From NCBI GenBank assembly GCA_009937555.1, contig JAACFD010000031.1:1-12250 (forward strand): a DNA stretch of 12,250 nucleotides. Direction: 5' to 3'. The DNA is from Chlamydiales bacterium (lineage in GTDB: Bacteria; Chlamydiota; Chlamydiia; Chlamydiales; JAACFD01). The notes under the pieces are model-generated. The model was not told where the DNA came from. It was given only the letters and a program-made list of their open reading frames with translations, and did not search any database. The number at the start of each line of letters is the position of its first letter. Position 1 is the stretch's first letter. Below are positions 6,988 to 12,250 of the stretch, piece by piece. The position numbers and the translations under genes are program-made.

Positions 6988-8121
6988 ATGCTAAACTTTT
7001 ACTACTTAAAACGTATTGATTTTCGTGTTTTACCTGTGCTTGGGGCTCTTATGCTGGTAAGTATGCTCGTAATTTCCTCTTATACTGCTGAGGGAGTCGA
7101 TGAGTTAGATGACGCTTTCTTTACCCCTCAAGTCTACAGTCAAATGAATCGCTTTTTGCTTGGGATACTTGTTTACTGCTTTTGCGCCGCTTTTGACTAT
7201 CACAAGTTGAGAGAAGTGACGTGGCTCCTCTATATCATCATGCTTTTTGCTCTAGTTGGAGTATTGTTTACCCCAGCTATTCATAATGTGCATAGATGGT
7301 ATAAAATCCCCTTGATCAATATTCACTTTCAGCCATCCGAGTTTGCTAAGCTTGTGGTTATTATGGCATTAAGTTGGTTTTTAGAGAAAAGGCGAAACGC
7401 TTCTCAAAGTTTGAGCACTTTTCTAGGAGCCTCTATAATTGTAGGGGTTCCTTTTATCCTTATTTTTAAGCAACCAGATTTAGGAACTTCGTTAGTCCTT
7501 TTCCCTTTAACACTGGTGATGTTCTATTTAGGGGGGATACGCCCATGGGTAGTAAAAGCGATGACAACTGCTATTTTGCTTGGGGTGTTGTCAGTAGCGG
7601 CAATCTTCCTGGGCTTTGTCTCTCATGAAGAGCTTAGACCATATGCAACTAAAGTACTTAAAGAATATCAATATGACCGCTTTAACCCTAATACCCACCA
7701 TCAGAAGGCTTCTTTAATTGCTATTGGTTCTGGAGGTTTGTGGGGTAAGGGCTGGAAGCAAAGTGAATTTGCAGCTAGAGGTTATCTACCTGAGTCACAT
7801 ACAGATTCTGTATTTCCAGCTTTTGCTGAAGAGTTTGGCTTTATTGGTGTAGTTTTTTTATTGGCCTTATTTTATGCCTTGATATATTTTAGCTTTCAAG
7901 TAACGGCTGTTGCAAAAGATGAGTTTGGGCGCCTGCTTTCAGCAGGGGTAACCACGTACCTAGCCTCTCATATATTAGTAAATATAGCTATGATGTGCGG
8001 CCTGCTGCCCATTACAGGGTTCCCTCTAATACTGGTTACTTATGGAGGCTCTTCAATATTGTTTACTATGGCAGCGCTAGGTATATTACAAAGTATTTAT
8101 AGTCGGAGGTTCATGTTTTGA
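6988..8121 (+). CDS. rodA: SEDS-family peptidoglycan polymerase RodA (rod-shape protein)
   Basis: RodA polymerises lipid II glycan strands at the inner membrane with a partner class B PBP. The 377-residue protein is strongly hydrophobic with about ten membrane helices. SEDS landmarks are RWYKIPLINIHFQPSEFAKL (103-122), FKQPDLGTSLVLFPL (160-174), HHQKASLIAIGSGGLWGKGW (237-256), LPESHTDSVFPAFAEEFGFIG (267-287) and GLLPITGFPLILVTYGGSS (338-356). Asp273 in SHTD matches the residue essential for RodA polymerase activity. QPSEFAKL and the SHTD context fit RodA over FtsW. In Chlamydiae, which lack FtsZ, RodA works with MreB and PBP2 in division, which gives this gene weight here. It diverges from birA, and its stop overlaps the next start by 4 bases. 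Confidence 0.95.
   Translation: MLNFYYLKRIDFRVLPVLGALMLVSMLVISSYTAEGVDELDDAFFTPQVYSQMNRFLLGILVYCFCAAFDYHKLREVTWLLYIIMLFALVGVLFTPAIHNVHRWYKIPLINIHFQPSEFAKLVVIMALSWFLEKRRNASQSLSTFLGASIIVGVPFILIFKQPDLGTSLVLFPLTLVMFYLGGIRPWVVKAMTTAILLGVLSVAAIFLGFVSHEELRPYATKVLKEYQYDRFNPNTHHQKASLIAIGSGGLWGKGWKQSEFAARGYLPESHTDSVFPAFAEEFGFIGVVFLLALFYALIYFSFQVTAVAKDEFGRLLSAGVTTYLASHILVNIAMMCGLLPITGFPLILVTYGGSSILFTMAALGILQSIYSRRFMF
8105..8109 (+). promoter_or_regulatory. Shine-Dalgarno for the TTG-started gene, inside rodA
   Basis: GGAGG ends 8 bases before the TTG at 8118. The nearby ATG at 8113 is a codon of rodA itself and is out of frame for the downstream gene, so this site supports the TTG start. Confidence 0.7.
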
Positions 8122-8588
8122 CACACCAGCACCGTTTCATCTTTCAGCCCAAGGTTTGGCTAGGGCAAGGGACAATTTCTTTAAGTGTCAGCACTGAAAA
8201 GGTGAATTTTTATACTCGTTGGAGCCTGCTAGAAAGTGAAGACGGGCGGCTATTAAAAGCTGTTCAAGAAATTGAGATGGATGGAATAGCAGAAGTGATG
8301 AAAAATCACTTCCAATTTAGAAAAGACAAAGCAAATGCTTTTCTTGTTCAGCTTGAAAACCCTGTTTTAGGCGAAGTCAGCGGTAAGGGATTAACAGATG
8401 ATAAATTAATTGCTTGGGAATTTAGAAGTCCTGGACTAGAAGGTTTTGAAGTTTATGAACTTCAAGAAGACGGGCACTATCAGATGAGAGCCGAATACTG
8501 CTCTTCTCAAGATGAAGAGCATACTGTGATTCAGGGGCGTATCTGGGAACAGTCAGCATTGACAGCTGAAGAGGAACCATATAGGTAA
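8118..8588 (+). CDS. Unrecognised 156-residue protein coupled to rodA
   Basis: No family recognised. It starts at TTG, overlapping the rodA stop by TTGA, with GGAGG 8 bases upstream inside rodA, so its translation is probably coupled to rodA. The protein has no signal peptide and no membrane helix. Alternating hydrophobic/charged stretches (for example RFIFQPKVWLGQGTISLSV at 6-24, and AWEFRSPGLEGFEVYEL at 99-115) suggest a beta-rich, possibly barrel-like cytosolic fold. It is acidic near the C terminus, and the few charged motifs seen (such as EDGHYQMRAEYCSSQDEEH, 117-135) resemble no catalytic signature I know. Position suggests a link with cell-wall synthesis or simply shared expression. 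It ends before a strong bidirectional terminator. Confidence 0.82.
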   Translation: MTHQHRFIFQPKVWLGQGTISLSVSTEKVNFYTRWSLLESEDGRLLKAVQEIEMDGIAEVMKNHFQFRKDKANAFLVQLENPVLGEVSGKGLTDDKLIAWEFRSPGLEGFEVYELQEDGHYQMRAEYCSSQDEEHTVIQGRIWEQSALTAEEEPYR

Positions 8589-8621
8589 GTTAGTAGGGAA
8601 TCACAGAAAAAATAGAGATAA

Positions 8622-8654
8622 AAAAAAGGCCGCTTAATTTAAGCGGCCTTTTTT
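8622..8654. terminator. Bidirectional intrinsic terminator
   Basis: A perfect dyad centred on T8638 has arms 8622-8637 and 8639-8654 (core GGCCGCTTAA/TTAAGCGGCC), flanked by an A run on the left and six T on the right. It gives a GC-rich stem and U tract in both directions, and so ends both the rodA transcript and the str operon after rpsJ. Confidence 0.95.
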
Positions 8655-8668
8655 ATGCTTTAAAAGCT

Positions 8669-9025
8669 TTAGCAAGCTTTAATCTTGATGTCGACACCAG
8701 CAGGCAGAGTTAACGTCTTAAGAGCGTCAATAGTCTTTCCTGTTGGGTTGAGCAGGTCTACAAGTCTTTTGTGTGTACGCATTTCAAACTGCTCACGAGA
8801 CTTTTTATCTACGTGAGGAGAGCGTAATACAGTATAGACTTCCTTTCTTGTAGGCAGGGGAATAGGACCTGCCACGCGAGCACCTGTTCTTTTTGCTGTC
8901 TCCACAATGTCGAAGGTTGCGCGGTCCAAGATGCGCTGATCATAACCTTTAAGACGAATGCGGATCTTTTGCTTTACAGCCGACTTTTTTGGGGCTTGCT
9001 GTTTAGTTGTTGCTTGTTGTGACAT
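8669..9025 (-). CDS. rpsJ: 30S ribosomal protein S10
   Basis: S10 is a 30S head protein near S3 and S14; with NusB it also takes part in antitermination. From about residue 20 the 118-residue sequence is textbook S10: IRIRLKGYDQRILD (21-34), ETAKRTGARVAGPIPLPTRK (42-61), YTVLRSPHVDKKSREQFEMR (64-83), THKRLVDLLNPTGKTIDAL (84-102) and LPAGVDIKI (107-115). The first 15 or so residues (MSQQATTKQQAPKKSAV) form a low-complexity extension beyond the usual length of about 103-105; no internal Met offers a shorter start. It is last in rpsL–rpsG–fusA–rpsJ, 11 bases after fusA, with AAGG about 9 bases before ATG. A terminator follows 14 bases after its stop, so the rest of an S10 operon is not attached here. 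Confidence 0.97.
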   Translation of the reverse strand: MSQQATTKQQAPKKSAVKQKIRIRLKGYDQRILDRATFDIVETAKRTGARVAGPIPLPTRKEVYTVLRSPHVDKKSREQFEMRTHKRLVDLLNPTGKTIDALKTLTLPAGVDIKIKAC

Positions 9026-9036
9026 AGCGTTTTGCC

Positions 9037-11130
9037 TTATTTGTTAACAATTTCATCTTGAATTTTCTGAGGAACCTTCTCAAAGTGGCCTGGCTCCATA
9101 CTATAAGCTGCTCTACCTGAAGTAATTGAGCGAAGTTGTGTGGCATAACCAAACATTTCACTTAATGGTACTTCAGCATTAATGAGCTGTACGCCACCTT
9201 TTTTGGCTTCTTGACCTAGAATCTTACCTCTACGTCTATTGAGGTCTCCCATAACATCTCCCATGTATTCTTCAGGAGTAGTTACGTTTACCTTCATAAT
9301 TGGCTCAAGAAGAATTGGAGAACACTTCTTTAAAGCTTCTTTAATAGACATGATAGCACAGTTTCTAAAGGCCATCTCGTTGGAGTCTACATCGTGGTAA
9401 GAACCGAAGACTACATCAGCTTTTACGTTAATAACAGGGTATCCAGCAAGAACACCTGTAGTTAGGCCTTCTTCTACACCTTTGATAACTGCAGGAATGT
9501 ACTCTCTAGGAATAACCCCACCCACAATTTTGTTATTAACTTCGTTGCCTTTTTCTTCATCAGTCTGTGGTTCTACTTCTAGAACAACGTGGGCGTACTG
9601 ACCTCTACCACCAGTTTGTTTTACTAGTTTAGTGTCAGCTTTTGCATTTGAGGTAATGGTTTCACGGTAGGAAACCTGAGGTTTACCAACGTTAGCTTCC
9701 ACTTTAAATTCTCTAAACATTCTGTCTCTAAGAACTTCTAAGTGTAGCTCACCCATTCCTGCAATAATAGTTTGCCCTGTTTCTTCATCAGAATAAACAC
9801 GGAAAGTAGGATCTTCTTCAGAAAGAGCTGAAAGAGCAAGAGAAAGTTTTTCTTGATCACCTTTTGACTTTGGCTCAATAGCCATGCTAATCACAGGCTC
9901 AGGGAAGTCCATTTTCTCTAGAATAACAGGCTTATCTGGAGCACATAGAGTATCTCCAGTAGTTGTGTTTTTAAGACCGATACATGCAGCAATATCACCT
10001 GTATAGAATTCATCTCTATCTTTACGGTTGTTTGCGTGCATCTCTAGAAGTCTGGACACTCTCTCTTTCTTTTCTTTTGTACTATTCAAAAGAGTATCAC
10101 CCTTTTTCATAACACCAGAGTATACTCTAACGAAAGTTAGTCTTCCCACATAAGGGTCAGTCATAACTTTAAATGCTAGAGCAGCTAAAGGCTGGTCATC
10201 AGCAGGAATAACAGTAAACTCTTCTTCAGAATCACCTTTGAAACCTTTAACAGCTTGTCTGTCTAAAGGAGAAGGCATCCATCTTGTTACTGCATCTAGA
10301 AGCTGCTGGACACCTTTGTTTTTAAAGGCTGATCCGCAAAGAACAGGGTTAAACTTGTTAGCGATTACCCCTTTTCTAATAGTTGCATTTAGCTCTTCTT
10401 GAGTTAATGAATCAGGGTCTTCTAAGACTTTCATCATGAACTCTTCGTCTTCATCATCAACAGTAGCTAGCTCATCTAGTAGAGCTTGTCTCATCTCTTG
10501 ACACTTGTCTTTTAGGTCATCAGGGATTTCTGTTTCTTCCCATTCAGCACCCATAGTTTCATCTTTGAAAACAAGAGCTTTCATTGTAAGTAGGTCAACC
10601 ATCCCTGCGAAGTCACCTTCAGCACCAATAGGGCAGTGTACAGGAATTGCGTTAGCACCTAACTTATCTTTCATTGTCTCAACAGCAGTAAAGAAGTCAG
10701 CTCCAGTTCTGTCCATTTTGTTTACGAAAGCAATTCTAGGTACACCATAACGGTCAGCTTGTCTCCATACTGTTTCAGACTGAGGTTCTACCCCAGAAAC
10801 AGAACAGAATACAGCAACAGAGCCGTCTAAAACCCTTAAAGAACGCTCTACTTCAATAGTGAAGTCAACGTGTCCGGGAGTATCGATGATGTTAATTTTA
10901 CAATCTTTCCAGTAGATGGTAGTTGCAGCAGAAGTAATGGTAATACCTCTTTCCTGCTCTTGTTCCATCCAGTCCATGGTAGCAGCCCCATCATGCACTT
11001 CTCCAATTTTGTGAGAACGTCCAGCATAATAGAGAATTCTTTCTGTAGTAGTCGTTTTACCGGCATCAATGTGAGCCATGATACCAATATTACGTACATT
11101 ATCTAGCTGATCTGTGTCTGGTCTTGCCAT
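9037..11130 (-). CDS. fusA: Translation elongation factor G
   Basis: EF-G is a GTPase that drives ribosomal translocation and, with RRF, recycling. The 697-residue protein has all five G motifs: AHIDAGKT (19-26), RGITI (61-65), DTPGH (83-87), NKMD (137-140) and GSAFKNKGV (266-274). Domain II follows. Domain III contains IIAGMGELHLEVLRDRM, and domain IV has RGQYAHVVLEVEPQ and GSYHDVDSNEMAFRN. Domain V ends SGRAAYSMEPGHFEKVP. Length and motifs fit a standard EF-G1 rather than a mitochondrial-type EF-G2. The ATG is 18 bases from rpsG, with AGAGG about 10 bases upstream, and rpsJ follows 11 bases after the stop. In E. coli tuf would follow fusA; here rpsJ does, as I recall for Chlamydiae. Confidence 0.98.
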   Translation of the reverse strand: MARPDTDQLDNVRNIGIMAHIDAGKTTTTERILYYAGRSHKIGEVHDGAATMDWMEQEQERGITITSAATTIYWKDCKINIIDTPGHVDFTIEVERSLRVLDGSVAVFCSVSGVEPQSETVWRQADRYGVPRIAFVNKMDRTGADFFTAVETMKDKLGANAIPVHCPIGAEGDFAGMVDLLTMKALVFKDETMGAEWEETEIPDDLKDKCQEMRQALLDELATVDDEDEEFMMKVLEDPDSLTQEELNATIRKGVIANKFNPVLCGSAFKNKGVQQLLDAVTRWMPSPLDRQAVKGFKGDSEEEFTVIPADDQPLAALAFKVMTDPYVGRLTFVRVYSGVMKKGDTLLNSTKEKKERVSRLLEMHANNRKDRDEFYTGDIAACIGLKNTTTGDTLCAPDKPVILEKMDFPEPVISMAIEPKSKGDQEKLSLALSALSEEDPTFRVYSDEETGQTIIAGMGELHLEVLRDRMFREFKVEANVGKPQVSYRETITSNAKADTKLVKQTGGRGQYAHVVLEVEPQTDEEKGNEVNNKIVGGVIPREYIPAVIKGVEEGLTTGVLAGYPVINVKADVVFGSYHDVDSNEMAFRNCAIMSIKEALKKCSPILLEPIMKVNVTTPEEYMGDVMGDLNRRRGKILGQEAKKGGVQLINAEVPLSEMFGYATQLRSITSGRAAYSMEPGHFEKVPQKIQDEIVNK

Positions 11131-11148
11131 ATGTTTATAACCTCTTTA

Positions 11149-11622
11149 CTACCATTTGTAATGAGCGAAAGCTTTGTTAGCTTCTGCCATTCTGTGTGTG
11201 TCGTCTTTCTTCTTGATTGTCGTTCCCTGATTATTGTAGCAATCAGTCAGTTCCATGCAAAGACCATCTGCCATGGATCGGCCTTTTTTAGCTCTGGAAA
11301 ATTGGATAAGCCATCTCATAGCTAGAGAAGTTCTACGGTCTCCATGTATTTCTACAGGTACTTGGTAAGTAGCACCACCAATACGGCGGCTTTTAACTTC
11401 TAAGGTAGGCTTAGCATTTTCTAGAGCTGTTTCAAAGGCTTCTAGAGGATTTTCATTGCCAACTTTGTGGGCAAATTTTTCTATAGCATTGTAAACAAGT
11501 CCTCTTGCAACAGATTTCTTACCGTCTACCATTACTTTGTTAATAAACTTAGCTAAAGTAATGCTGCCATACTTTTGGTCTGGTTTTGTCGTACGCTTTT
11601 CAGCTCTACGTCTTCTTGACAT
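11149..11622 (-). CDS. rpsG: 30S ribosomal protein S7
   Basis: S7 is the primary binder that nucleates the 30S head on the 3' domain of 16S rRNA and lines the E site. The 157-residue protein shows MSRRRRAEKR, KYGSITLAKFINKVMVDGKKS (18-38), ARGLVYNAIEKFA (39-51), KPTLEVKSRRIGGATYQVP (71-89), RRTSLAMRWLI (96-106) and RMAEANKAFAHYKW at the end. All are standard bacterial S7 elements, and the length matches Chlamydia S7 as I recall it. AAGGA lies about 7 bases before ATG. In E. coli S7 represses translation of its own operon by binding the rpsL–rpsG spacer. Here that spacer is 158 bases and strongly structured. Confidence 0.98.
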   Translation of the reverse strand: MSRRRRAEKRTTKPDQKYGSITLAKFINKVMVDGKKSVARGLVYNAIEKFAHKVGNENPLEAFETALENAKPTLEVKSRRIGGATYQVPVEIHGDRRTSLAMRWLIQFSRAKKGRSMADGLCMELTDCYNNQGTTIKKKDDTHRMAEANKAFAHYKW

Positions 11623-11680
11623 ATCCCTATCCTTTTTTTCGAGGGTTTAAGTTTGTCTCAAAGACCTACATCTTCACCTG

Positions 11681-11692
11681 ATACAATTGTAT
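11681..11692. repeat. 12-base perfect palindrome in the rpsL–rpsG spacer
   Basis: ATACAATTGTAT is fully self-complementary. On the - strand it is flanked by CAGGT on both sides (CAGGTACA before and CAGGTG after), giving a direct repeat around a palindrome. It lies about 60-70 bases upstream of the rpsG ATG and downstream of the putative internal promoter, so it would be in the rpsG leader RNA. Confidence 0.5.
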
Positions 11693-11701
11693 TGTACCTG
11701 A

Positions 11702-11748
11702 CCATGAGTTGATTTTTAGCTATATTAAATAGAAAAGTCAATTCATGG
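11702..11748. repeat. 47-base imperfect dyad in the rpsL–rpsG spacer
   Basis: Arms 11702-11717 and 11733-11748 match at 14 of 16 positions around a 15-base AT-rich centre (outer part CCATGA…TCATGG). In - strand RNA two pairs become A·C mismatches. The dyad encloses the -35 and -10 hexamers of the candidate internal promoter symmetrically, so it may be either an RNA structure or a DNA operator. Confidence 0.6.
11713..11741 (-). promoter_or_regulatory. Candidate internal promoter for rpsG–fusA–rpsJ
   Basis: On the - strand TTGACT (11741-11736) and TAAAAA (11718-11713) are separated by exactly 17 bases of AT-rich sequence. The -35 matches consensus at five of six positions and the -10 at four. 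Transcription would begin about 80 bases before the rpsG ATG. The fit is good for the -35 and moderate overall. Confidence 0.4.
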
Positions 11749-11751
11749 GCC

Positions 11752-11776
11752 AAGATCAGTATTTAGGACTGATCTT
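11752..11776. other. Hairpin just after rpsL stop
   Basis: A perfect 9-pair stem, AAGATCAGT with ACTGATCTT, closes a 7-base loop and begins 4 bases after the rpsL stop codon on the - strand. No U tract follows directly (GGCCC comes next), so it is not a standard intrinsic terminator. An mRNA stabiliser, processing site or part of an S7-binding structure is more likely. Confidence 0.6.
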
Positions 11777-11780
11777 AGTG

Positions 11781-12152
11781 TTACTTAGGTCTTTTAGCTC
11801 CGTATTTTGATCTTGATTGTTTTCTGTCTTTTACTGCTGCGCAGTCTAAAGCTCCACGAACGATATGATACCTTACACCAGGTAAATCTTTTACTCGTCC
11901 ACCACGAACTAATACGATGCTGTGTTCTTGAAGGTTGTGACCTTCTCCACCAATATAAGCAATAACTTCTTGCTTATTTGATAGTCTTACCCAAGCTACT
12001 TTTCTTAAAGCTGAGTTAGGTTTTCTTGGAGTTTTTGTCTTAACCTGTAGACATACGCCTCTTCTTTGAGAGCACTTATGTAAAGCAGGAGACTTACTCC
12101 TTTTTATCTTGGACTTACGTCCTTTTCGAATCAATTGATTATGTGTAGGCAT
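11781..12152 (-). CDS. rpsL: 30S ribosomal protein S12 (Arg43 variant)
   Basis: S12 lies at the decoding centre and tunes translational accuracy. The 123 residues are nearly identical in pattern to chlamydial S12: MPTHNQLIRKGRKSK, CSQRRGVCLQVKTKTP (27-42), KPNSALRKVAWVRLS (44-58), YIGGEGHNLQEHSIVLVRGG (66-85), VKDLPGVRYHIVRGALDCAA (87-106) and KQSRSKYGAKRPK at the end. Residue 43, Lys in E. coli and, as I recall, in Chlamydia, is Arg (codon AGA, + strand 12024-12026). Lys43Arg is a classic streptomycin-resistance substitution. Lys88 and Pro91 are unaltered. The ATG is preceded by AGGAGA at 8 bases. It is the first gene of the operon, with a leader carrying a 16-base palindrome. Confidence 0.98.
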   Translation of the reverse strand: MPTHNQLIRKGRKSKIKRSKSPALHKCSQRRGVCLQVKTKTPRKPNSALRKVAWVRLSNKQEVIAYIGGEGHNLQEHSIVLVRGGRVKDLPGVRYHIVRGALDCAAVKDRKQSRSKYGAKRPK

Positions 12153-12183
12153 ACAGCCAATCTCCTAAAATTTAGCAAAATCA

Positions 12184-12217
12184 CTAATAAATTTATTAGG
12201 GGCAAAGCCCTAAAAAG
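12184..12217. repeat. Palindrome and adjoining small hairpin upstream of rpsL
   Basis: CTAATAAATTTATTAG (12184-12199) is a perfect 16-base palindrome 32 bases before the rpsL ATG. Overlapping it, TTAG/GGGC and GCCCTAA around AAA (about 12196-12213) form a GC-rich stem with one bulged G. Either could be part of the operon leader or an operator. I could not identify a convincing -35/-10 pair in the remaining bases, which run to the window edge. Confidence 0.45.
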
Positions 12218-12250
12218 AAGACAAGCATAGCCTATCTTCTCAATTAGTAG

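Noticed and set aside
8113..8115. ATG as an alternative start for the 156-residue gene.
   Set aside because: It is the penultimate sense codon of rodA and is out of frame with the downstream gene.
11131..11325. Small + strand frame over the fusA–rpsG junction.
   Set aside because: It runs antisense to well-conserved S7 codons and shows no recognisable protein feature.
11752..11776. Intrinsic terminator after rpsL.
   Set aside because: The stem is good, but the - strand sequence just after it is GGCCC, with the first T run 13 or more bases away.
12153..12250. A clear rpsL promoter in the last 98 bases.
   Set aside because: TTGTCT and TTGAGA exist, but no acceptable -10 lies at 16-18 bases from either. 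The true promoter may be beyond the window.

Overview
The window reads as a chromosomal segment from a member of the Chlamydiae, probably an environmental or Parachlamydia-like lineage rather than Chlamydia itself. The ribosomal proteins and EF-G resemble chlamydial ones. The gene sets gpmA–nifS–nifU, birA–rodA and rpsL–rpsG–fusA–rpsJ are, as I recall, neighbours in Chlamydia genomes too. The DNA is AT-rich throughout and genes are tightly packed. I see no tRNA, rRNA, CRISPR array, transposon or phage gene. Genus and species cannot be decided from the sequence alone.

Left block, + strand (47-4160): a 2,3-bisphosphoglycerate-dependent phosphoglycerate mutase overlaps a NifS/IscS-fold protein. 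An unrecognised 477-residue protein with hydrophobic segments follows, then a NifU-like protein. The block ends in a hairpin terminator at 4199-4233. The NifS-like protein keeps the fold signature but has lost the PLP-binding lysine and several other pocket residues. The IscU-like half of the NifU-like protein has lost at least two of its three cysteine ligands, while its Nfu half keeps CxxC. This looks like a repurposed or carrier-only Fe-S module.

Middle block (4258-8588): an alanine-rich, single-TM, coiled-coil protein of unknown role (595 residues) lies on the - strand, followed on the same strand by birA (biotin-protein ligase without a DNA-binding domain). Divergent from birA is rodA (SEDS peptidoglycan polymerase, important in FtsZ-less chlamydial division). 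A small unknown protein overlaps rodA by 4 bases and starts at TTG. A bidirectional terminator at 8622-8654 closes this block.

Right block, - strand (8669-12152): a str-type operon transcribed rpsL–rpsG–fusA–rpsJ. tuf is absent, and rpsJ sits here rather than in an S10 operon, immediately before a terminator. The rpsL–rpsG gap is unusually long (158 bases, against 18 and 11 for the next two) and holds two dyads, a 12-base palindrome and a plausible internal promoter. S12 carries arginine at position 43, the residue known from streptomycin-resistant mutants elsewhere.

No gene-free stretch exceeds about 160 bases. The points most worth a second look are the degenerate NifS/NifU pair with its inserted partner, the structured S12–S7 spacer, the S12 Arg43, and the membrane-anchored coiled-coil protein.
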